A stretch of 64,000 nucleotides of DNA from Liolophura sinensis. Taxonomy: Eukaryota > Mollusca > Polyplacophora > Chitonida > Chitonidae. The position numbers were made by a program, and so were the translations under genes. The stretch is from the NCBI RefSeq assembly GCF_032854445.1, contig NC_088302.1, positions 15,123,338-15,187,337 on the forward strand, in the 5' to 3' direction. Below are positions 48,459 through 59,300 of the stretch, one piece after another; the first letter of the stretch is position 1, and each line of letters begins with the position of its first letter. Under the pieces are notes generated by a model, which saw nothing but the letters and a program-made list of their open reading frames with translations, did no database searches and was not told the DNA's origin.

Positions 48459-50345
48459 CTATTGTTACATCTACATCTATCATGGAAGGGGATGAGAACA
48501 TTGGTGTTGTAAATTCTCCAAGGTTAAACAGAAAGGCAAATGTTCTCCAACCATCAACAGTCCACAATATTCAAGGAAGTCCCAAGGTTTGTCATTAAGT
48601 ATATGTACTTGTATCTGACACTCACATGTACATGTGGTTTAGGGCCAAATATATACATTGCCATCTAGGCCCACATGGAAAAATTTGTAAGTGGAAAGGT
48701 CTTCCAGCAACCTGTGGATGGTCGTGGGTTTCTCCACGGGTTCTGCCCAGTTTCCTCCCACCATAATGCTGGCCGCTATCGTATAAGTGAAATATTCTTG
48801 AGTATGGCGTAAAACACCAATTAAATAAATAAATAAACACGGAAAAATTTGTTTGTTTCTTGTGAGTGTTTCTGGAAAATAAGGCTTTTCTTTTTACTTT
48901 CCATATCAATAAGTGAAAACAAAACGTAATGATAAAAAACAGGAAAAAATGATACAGAAAAAAAGATGTCACAGGGATCTGGAAGACGAGCAATTTTTTG
49001 GGAAGTTAAACCATCTGAAGTAACTCAGTTGGTGTTGCTGCTGTTGATGGGGAACATTTTGTGTTTAAAGGAGAAGAAAACTTGAAAACATGACACTTTA
49101 GGCTGAGAAGAGCACATTTTTTTCTATCTGGTGGTGCCTGCTGCATAATTTTGCCATTTTTCTTTGCCATACACGTAAAGCCTGAATACGGCAAAGCTGG
49201 AATAAATCGCCGAGTCTATCGCGTCCTCCATCATTAACACCCTGTAATTTATGCTGGGGGTGTGTTGCCTCTCAGCCAATGAGTCGTTAGAACTGCCGGC
49301 TTTTTTGTGTAAACTCGCAACCTATGTCCAACATTCCGGTTTCCCGATCGTCAAGCGGAAAACAAACTGTACTGTATGTTACCGCCTGGGAAGAATGGTC
49401 TTACTGGAAATGTGCGAACTGCACTTTGGCAGTTTCCGACAGCAGTTCTCTTGCTAACACAGAAGACTTCAGGATTTGTTCTTAAGCAAAATAGAGTCGC
49501 CCACACCGGATGTTGGCGCAGACTTTTGATTGATATTTAAATTTTCTTCACCTTAAAGCAAGTCAGCTGTAAGATGTGTAATGAACACACCATTCTCTTC
49601 TGTCGTGCTGACAACGTTTGTGAACTTACCGTTTGTTTATGAGGCTGAGCATGACTACACAGAAACACTGAAATGTCAGAGAAAAACAAAATAGTACACA
49701 GCTTGGACTGACTTGTTTTTATGCATGCTATGTTTCCCATTAGTTCAGTTCACAAATGTTAAATTTCCATGAACAGTTATTTTGCTGTTAATGGTATTGC
49801 TGAACAAACATTTTAAAGATAATGTGTTGATGTTGACATATTTCTGTGACAGTGTTCAATTGTTCTTTGTTTTATTTTTTGGTTATCGTTGCTGTATATA
49901 TAGTATACAGGCATACATTGTATGTAGTAGTACCACATATATAACAAATAAAGTTTAAGGAACAACTGATATTGTTTACTTTGTTCTTAATGTTATTCCA
50001 GTGAGAATAATTATCAATTTATTTGTACGGTGAACTGTTGGTACATGTAGTACTGGTGTACACAGTGAGTATAAATATCAGTTTTAGTTTATTTAACACA
50101 TTTTCGTAGAAAACTTTACTTTTAATCTACAAGATTTCCCAACTGAACTGGCTTAATCTGCACAGACTTGTGAGACAACTGAAATGCTGATTCGCCTTAT
50201 TCTTAGGCCATTGTTCTATGTAAACTTATAAGATTAAAACTTTTTCGAAGCCCTTAATTTTGTCCTCCCAACTTCACCGAAATTTGGTCTCCAAATCAAA
50301 ATTTGCTCTTCCTATGCAAAAAGGTTAGGGAATTAATGTACACAA
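46190..50345 (+). repeat. Interspersed repeat family R4, three copies here (one more at 41465-41640)
   Basis: Copies at 46190-46400, 48120-48320 and 50160-50345 share, in order, a GGCATTGTTCTGTGT-type word, AAACTTGTAAAACT-type sequence, TTTTGTCTCCAAAATC-type sequence and a terminal GAAAAGGTTGAGGAATTA word. About 180-200 bp each, noncoding; the class is unknown. Confidence 0.5.
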
Positions 50346-53300
50346 TTTGTGATTTGTTCCTTGTACCAAACTTTCTTTATCTCTAATTTATTTTTTCTGT
50401 TATATTTGATGTTTGTTGTGACAGAAGTTGAGTGAGAGTCTTAAGAAGACAGCCGACCCTTTCTCGGTGATCCGTCAGTTGGATGATGATGAGCGATGGG
50501 TAGAGAGGACCAGTATCATCACGAGACAAGATCATGAGGACAACATTGTATTTGCTGCACAGATCCTCCAGGACCTGCTAGATTATCTGCCACTGGACAG
50601 GTGGGTTTTGAGAGTAAAACCAAAGGAGAACGTACATTTGTTAACGTAATTTTGCCTTTGCAAGTCTCCAGTATGCGACTGTTAGGTTCTTTTCTTTTGA
50701 ATCTCAGCAGAAAGTAGGTTACTGGTTTACTTGTTAAGCTTGGCATGTATACAAGAGCTTAAGACATGACTCGACTCAACTCAGGATCTCAGGCTATGTC
50801 TGGTTTACTCCCACAATTCTGGTCACCATCGTGTCAGTGAAATATTGTTGAGTATGGCACATAACGCCAATCAGATAAATAAATATATGAATGTTCTGTT
50901 CATGATTTATTGTAGAGATGGGTGTAGTGGTAGCCACGATAAGTCGCCGGATTCACGCTGTGAGAATGGTGGTGGATGTGAAAATGTAAAAGTTGTTGCC
51001 ACTACATGTTTGCAATCAGCTGAAAATAAGACAGAGGAAGCAGTTGTCAACAGGGTGGAAGATGTGACAGATTCAACCTCTCAGAATCCCTCAACTAAAA
51101 CAGCAACTTCGAAGGACTTAATCCGCGAGACATCGGATGACATCATGACGAATGCAGGCTATGAATTTGACTTTGACAATCTCGATGAAATTAACCCATT
51201 TCAGACGTCAAAGCAACTTATGAATTCCCCAGTCATGAAAACATCAGAGGAAAAACCTGTCAACTCGAATACTGAAGATGATAATTGTGAAAAGACAGCC
51301 GAAGACAACATCAACAAAATTGATATTTGCCTTAACTTAGATGAAGTAGATGAAAACTTGGATCCTTTTAAGTGTAAATCCAAGATTATGAATTCACCAG
51401 TTGGTCCTGCTCAAGTGGGCGCTAAGTGTTGTAACAACTTGGCCATTCATCCTGAGGATGTACTTACTGAGACAAAGTACCTAGATTGTTCTGCTTCTGA
51501 GCCAACGAAACAGGAAGTAGATCAACGGGGGGATTTTAACATAAACTCACACGAGTTCACGATTGATTTGGATGAAATAGATGAAACGTTAGGCACATTT
51601 AAGCCATCCAAGCAGATAGCTAATTTTCAAGGAAAAGACAACGAACCAGCCACCTATACTATAAATCTGGATGAAATTGATGAAAATGACCCGTTCAAGC
51701 CAAAGTTACAGTTATGTAATTCCCCAGTCAGTGGTGGGACGGCGCATATTGCAGGGAGCGATTCGTCACATGACCCGTTCAAACCAAAATCACAAATTGC
51801 CAACACCCCCGTGAAAGAGGCTGTGTGCAGTTTTGACGAGGTAGATGGTTTGATTGAATCCTTCAAGAGTAAAGCCGTAATTGTCAATTCTCCTGTCAGC
51901 TCTGTGAATGTTAACCAGGTTGAAGATCCGGGCAAGACCAAGTCGATGGTTGAAAATATGCCTGTTAGTGCTGTGAGATCAATGAACGCAGAGGAGATTG
52001 AAGATCCATTCAAGACCAAATCTATGATTGCAAATTCTCCTAGTAGTGCTGAGCATTCAGTGAATACTGAAGAGGCTGAAGATCCATTCAAGACTAAATC
52101 TATGGTTGCAAATTCTCCTCTTAGTGCTGCCAGATCAGTGAATACTGAAGATGATGAAGATCCATTCAAGACTAAATCCATGGTTGCAAATTCTCCTCTT
52201 AGTGCTGCCAGATCAGTGAATACTGAAGAGGTTGATGATCCATTCAAGACTAAATCCATGGTTGCAAATTCTCCTCTTAGTGCTGCCAGATCAGTGAATA
52301 CTGAAGATGATGAAGATCCATTCAAGACTAAATCCATGGTTGCAAATTCTCCTCTTAGTGCTGCCAGATCAGTGGATACTGAAGATGTTGAAGATCCATT
52401 CAAGACTAAATCCATGGTTGCAAATTCTCCTCTTAGTGCTGCCAGATCAGTGAATACTGAAGATGTTGAAGATCCATTCAAGACTAAATCCATGGTTGCA
52501 AATTCTCCCCTTAGTGCTGCCAGATCAGTGAATACTGAAGATGTTGAAGATCCAGTCAAGACTAAATCCATGGTTGCAAATTCTCCTCTTAGTGCTGCCA
52601 GATCAGTGAATACTGAAGATGATGAAGATCCATTCAAGACGAAATCCATGGTTGCAAATTCTCCTAGTAGTGCTGCGAGATCAGTGAATACTGAAGAGGT
52701 TGAAGATCCATTCAAGACAAAATCTATGGTTGCAAATTCTCCTCTTAGTGCTGCGAGATCAGTGAATACTGAAGATGTTGAAGATCCATTCAAGACTAAA
52801 TCCATGGTTGCAAATTCTCCTCTTAGTGCTGCCAGATCAGTGAATACTGAGGAGGTTGAAGATCCATTCAAGACCAGATCCATGGTTGCAAATTCTCTTA
52901 GCAAGCCTGAATGTCAAGACACTCTGAAAATAAGTGGAGACCCATTTAAAACTAAATCAAAGGTTGCCAATACGCCAACCAAATCCCCGAGAAAGGTTCA
53001 TTTTCAGGATGGGGAGGGCTTTGAAGGGCTAGCAGAAGTAGATCCTTACAAAACCAAGAGTAAAGTTACAGACTCTCCGAAACAGTCCCCAAGTCGAAAG
53101 TCTACAGAGGGCAAGACTTTATCCCCCAAGAAAGCATCTGGTGATGTACAAGCTGATCCGTTCAAGTCTCACAACCAGATTGGCAATTCTCCAGCGAAGA
53201 CTTCCCAGAAATCACAGAGTGCCACATCCACCTTGAAGGAGAACACACAACCTAGGTGGCAGAATGCCAACTCTATCAGTAAATCACCCATCAAGTCACC

Positions 53301-56300
53301 GAGTCAGTCCCCCAGACGTGTGGCTAGTGCTACCCAGTCACCCAGGGGTCTTCCCAAGGCCTTCCCAGCCAAGTCACCAAATCGATCTTCACCACTCCGG
53401 TCTCCATGTAAGAACTGTTCTCCTAATCGCAAACCTGTCTCACCGACAAAACTGCCTCCAAGCCAGTCTCCATTAAAGATGGGCACTCCTCACCAAACAC
53501 GTGGTTCACCTACAAAACAGCCACCAATTCGAGCTCCAGCGAAGAATGGATTTCCCATTCAAAAACTTGCTTCACCTACGAAATCGCCACCAATCCGGCC
53601 TTCATCCAAAAATTGCTCTGCTGCTCAAGAACTTGCTTCTGCCGCTGTCGTGGCACCTGTTTCCGAGCCCACTCCGGGGTGCGACACAGCTTATCTCCCT
53701 GCCTTGGTATCAAGGGGTGAGGGATTACCATTGAGACCACATGACCCATTCTCAAGGACAAACTTTCACCTTTCAGACATTACTGAGGAAGAGTTTGGGG
53801 AAGAAGTGTTCCAACCTGCTTCAGAAGGTAACCTCTTTATAAAGCTGTAACACTTTCATCATTGTTCTAGCTGAATAGTTTGGGCATCCTTATCAATCAC
53901 GAAACTTGTATTTTCACATTTTTATGTATACAAATAGCTCAAAATTTATGTCATTTGGGATCCCAAACCCCTGACCCTCCAAACCCTTTTGACAGGTTCA
54001 AAAAAGTGCTAAATCAGGTCCTGTTTAGGGAATTTTGAAGTCAAATTGAAAATATATATAATCTGCTTAATGTGCATTATTCAAGAAAAAGTTGGTCTTT
54101 CCAAGATAATTTTGAGGTAAATGTGCATGCCATATAATGGGATAAAGATTTATTTATTTATTTATTTGATTGGTGTTTTATGCCGTACTCAAGAATATTT
54201 CACTTATACGACGGCGGCCAGCATTATGGTGGGAGGAAACTGGGTAGGGGCCAGGGGAAACCACGACCATCCGCAGGTTGCTGGCAGACCTTCCCATGTA
54301 CGGCCGGAGAGGAAGCCAGCATGAGCTGGACTCACAGTGACCGCATTGGTTAATGGGATAAAGAGGTGTATTCATAGATAAAATTTACAAGGCAACAGGA
54401 ATGTTTTGATTGCAGACCGAGAAAGGGCTGCATTCTGTTGAATAGTGTTTGAGTGAATTTGTAAATGTATCTGTCACAAGAGGTGAATTGTGACTTATCA
54501 ATATATTTATCGTGTATTAGGCCAGTTTAAATGGTTGTTTTTTAGGCAGCATTTAGGGTATAAAAAACAAACATTTAAGATCTAACTTGTGGAAAATGTG
54601 AACTATCCCAGCAATTTTTACTGTGGAAAAGTCTTGAAAAATGTGAAATACATCAGAATAAGATCAAACAAAATATAAAGATAAATTGTGAGTTTTATTT
54701 TTATTCCATTTTGGATTGTTTTACTGATGAGTTTGCCCACCCCGTAAGACACACAGTATAGTTGATGTTGCCTTACTGAATTAAAACATAATTATTTGTC
54801 GTCTTATTTGAAACTGAAAACGTGTCTTCTGTGAAACCGAAAACTAGTCTTTTGTGAAACTGAAAACTTGTCTTCTGTGAAATTGAAAACTTGTCTTCTG
54901 TGAAACTGAAAACTTGACTTCTGTGAAACTGAAAACTTGTCTTCTGTGAAACCGTAAACTTTTTTGGGGTTCCCAATTTATAATTTAGTTAAAAAAGATG
55001 TTGAAATCATGATTCATATCTTTCCCTGGTTGAATCAGACACTGATAAACACACCAAGTAGACTGTAACTACATTGTACCATGGTCCTAAAAGCTTGCAA
55101 CTGTGGTTACATGTTTCCATGCTAGTTACAGTCGGCTTGGCCTACAGCAGCTTGGTGAAGCATCTTTTATTGTATATTGTAGTGCATGCAGGCTGCAGTG
55201 TATGTGTTCAGACTCCATTTGCATGTATATGTACATTGAAAAATCTTTGAAGGCATTATTTTAAATCTGTAGCAATGTGATGTTTTTTTAATTGCAGTGT
55301 TTGGAAATACTGCTTTTGATACATCTGCCTGGGACATGCTGGAGAAGGTGGGCAGTGGACAAGTGGTATGTTGTAGGAGTTATTTTATTAAGCCTCCTTT
55401 TGATCTTCAGACAATTATACATGTACATACATGCAAAATAAAAAATTCCTAAATCCTGAAGTGAACATAATTCTAGCTCAGGGTGAATCCACTTACAGAA
55501 AACAAACCTCAGCTATCACCATGGTGACCACTGAAACAGCCTTCTGTGAATCCAATTACGGGACACAACTCAATCTATCACCATGATGAACACTGAGTGT
55601 GCATCTGATGATTCCAGTTACAGAACACAACCCATGCTATCACCATGGTGACCACTGAATCTGCCTTTGGTGAAACAACCCAGTCTTTTACCATGGTGCA
55701 CTATGTTTTGCTGGTTGTAGACCAGTTTCCATAACTCTATTAAAACTTGACATTGTATCAGTGAGAAAGTGGGAAAAAAATAGTAAATAACAAGCAAGAA
55801 GAAGTAAAATATGTACCTTAGTAAATTAATGATTTCACTATTTTCTGTTTTATTTAAGGCACCATACTTGACAAGGGATTCATTGTATTATAAATTTGAT
55901 CCCCTGATTAAGCCCCGTCAGTCCATAGCCAGAGGTGCAGGTGAGTGTGACGTGACTGTGTTTGCACCTTTCTACATGTACCTGCTTATTCAGCACTTTT
56001 TTATGAAGCCACAGTGTGTCAGATGATCATCTTTCATATCAGTAATGTATGGGACCCTCACTCAGTACAGACGTTCTTGTAATGGTTTTTAACTTATTAT
56101 TTTACATTGGATTCTTAGTTCGCATCATGTAGGAAATTTTCATGTGTTTTCAAAAGTGGTTTGCATTCCAATACATGTTGCATCCATTGATTTTTCAACA
56201 TGTGTTAATCCTTTGTTGTAAAAAAGTTGACCAAAAGTAAATGTGAACTTGACTACTCCTTTGGATGCTTATACCCATGTTTTTTTCTTTTGTTTTTTTT

Positions 56301-59300
56301 TTTTTTTCATCAGATTTACAGAAGCGTATATCATGCATGATGGGCCAAGCAAAGAGACAGTCGACACAGTTGATGTTTTTAGGGTAGAGTGAACAAATAC
56401 TTTTAATGTATATATATATGTGTGCATGATGTAGTGTTATTACTTAACAGTGAACAATTTAAATTGTGGTTTTAAATGAATAAATGTTTTTTTCATTGTC
56501 AAGAAGGAATATAAAAAATAACTTGAAATTGAGTGTGGGAAGTGTGGACTAGCCCCACAATTTTTTGCCATCCACATGTTAAAAAACAGGAAATGATTGG
56601 CCCAGTGTCAGTTTAATGTGACTGGGTCGGCTGTCATGTCTGGTGTTTTCAGCTTGGTATGGCGGCAGCACTGTGGTGGTATGGACTTGCCCTGCCACAG
56701 CTTGGTTTGGTGGCAGCATGGACTTGCCTTGCCCCAAGAAGACATAGTATATGTACACACACCTGATGACACCTCTTGAAAAATTGTTAAGTACGACATA
56801 AATACGTATGGATATATCCATGGAAAGTCGCGGATGGGTGCAGAATTTGTTGAGATGATAGCAGATTTGTGGAGAACTACTTCAGATGATACTAGTACTG
56901 TAGTTAATGTTTTTGTTTGCAGAGAGGAGAATCTGCTAGGGTCACCAGATCGTAACAAGGCTGACAGCGTAAAGCCAGACTCCGCTGAACGAGTCCGCAG
57001 CTCTGTGGATGACATCTTCGGTAGCAGCAGTCCAAGCATGGATAACAGGGTAAGTGTCACATGGAAATTTTCGGGAACCAATGTACTTTTGAACTTTTCA
57101 GGCCATCACAAAACTGTGAATTACTTTTTCATAATTTTTCCCTCAAAATCAGGTCCCTTTATGGCCCTATAACTCAGAAAATCCCTTTATTAAAAAAGCC
57201 AGAAAATATGATTTATACGTACAGTTTTATGAAGGGGGTCACTGATTCTCCTTGGGGGGTCCCACTCTGCTCAAGGACTTTTGTTCTAACCAGTAGCCTG
57301 CACCAAGGAGGTTTGGAATTTGCGACCAGTAGGGGAATTTTGAGATCAAACTCTTTTGTTGCCAAAGGTAAACAAAAGTCCTACTCTTCCAAAAATGTTA
57401 TGGGGAACATTTGTTCATATTAATTTACTGGATACTCCCCTCATTGCTGCTGGCTTGTCTAGCCTTGCATTGTATCGTTTGATAGGTGCATATGCTTGAG
57501 GTTGTTGGTTTTCTCCTCTGGTCTACCTCTAACCGTAGACGGAAATGACCAAAACTATTCCTTTTACTAATGGTGGTGGTTGAAGAAATTTCAGCTGATT
57601 TTGATGGAAAATTTTCCTTTCTCTGTACAGAGTTATTAAGCACATCAGAAAATGACTGTGGCCATTTAGGTTGTTTCCACCACTTTTTCTAAATAATTCA
57701 GGGTGTGTTATTCGTTGTCTTTTCTGTTAAAACTGACATTTAAGTATCTGAGGCCGATTCCACAAAGACATTTCTGACTTAAGTCAAAATTTAAAAGGTT
57801 GTCACAATGTTTAATTTATCGGTGATACAAGTTAAAATTTTGACATATTTGTCTTAAGATAACATTGATGAGGTGGCAAAAATGTTAATTTACAGGGCTC
57901 AAAAGTAAACTCTTATACCATATTTCAAATTTTTGACCTAAGTCAAAATTGGCTTTGTGGAATTTTTCCCTGGACATGTAATATGCAATGTTGAGAGTTA
58001 AATTTGACATTCATTTTCTTTTTTTCACAGCCCCACAATCCTGTGAGCTTCTCAAATGCGGATCTAGTGGAGGTAAGGATTGGGATTCTGTGATTGTCTG
58101 AATACAGGCATGAGGGCTGAAGCACATTTATGACACAGTTAGTAACAACAATCCACTGAGACAGACACACAGTGAATGTCTCTAGCATCATTGTAAACTG
58201 TGATTGTCTGAATACAGGCATGAGGCCTGAAGCACATTTATGACACAGTTAGTAACAACAATCCACTGATAGACACACAGTGCAAGTCTCTAGCATCATT
58301 GTAAACTGTGATTGTCTGAATACAGGCATGAGGCCTGAAGCACATTTATGACACAGTTAGTAACAACAATCCACTGAGACAGACACACAGTGAACGTCTC
58401 TAGCATCATTGTAAACTGTGATTGTCTGAATACAGGCATGAGGCCTGAAGCACATTTATGACACAGTTAGTAACAACAATCCACTGACAGACAGTGGACG
58501 TCTCTAGCATCATTGTAAACTGTGATTGTCTGAATACAGGCATGAGGCCTGAAGCACATTTATGACACAGTTAGTAACAACAATCCACTGAGACAGACAG
58601 TGGACGTCTCTAGCATCATTGTAAACTGTGATTGTCTGAATACAGGCATGAGGCCTGAAGCACATTTATGACACAGTTAGTAACAACAATCCACTGAGAC
58701 AGACAGTGGACGTCTCTAGCATCATTGTAAACCTTGAGTAAGTTTTCTTTCTCTTAAGATCCATAGCATCAATCATCAGAGTAGGCATGTACATGTATAC
58801 TAGATCAAACCTGGGTAGGGTCATACCAAAGACTTTAAAAATGGTACTTGTTGCTGCCCTGCTTGGAACTCAGCATAGAGAGGTTAGAGCAAGGAAACAG
58901 GACTTGCTGGCCAGGGGTGCGTATAATGTGCTTGTGTGGGGTGTCATGTTGTGTCTTCGGCATAATGTTTTGTGGCAGCAGCACTTTGGCGGTGCCCTGC
59001 CGCAAGAGGACACAATATATGTACACACATCTAATGATTCCATATCCTCATATGACTGAAAAATTGACTGAAATTATTAAACGTAAAACCACGAGCATAC
59101 ATACTACAGTGCGGCGAAATGACCCAGGAGCCTGTCACTATTGCAGTTGCTGTGAGTTCAAGTCGAGCTCATGCTGGCTTCCTCTCCAGCCATGCATGGG
59201 AAGGTTGGCCTGCAACCTGCGGATGGTCTTGAGTTTTCCCCGGGCTCTGCTTGGTTTCCTCCCACCCTAATACTGGTCGTCGTTATATAAGTGAAATATT

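Noticed and set aside
49200-49460. Alternative TACC promoter (CCAAT, locally higher CG)
   Set aside because: Only one weak motif and no donor downstream in a useful place; 45340-45492 is the better candidate.
51654-52904. 416-codon minus-strand open frame
   Set aside because: It is the antisense shadow of the 78-bp coding repeat in the TACC exon, which has family hallmarks and consistent splicing on the plus strand.
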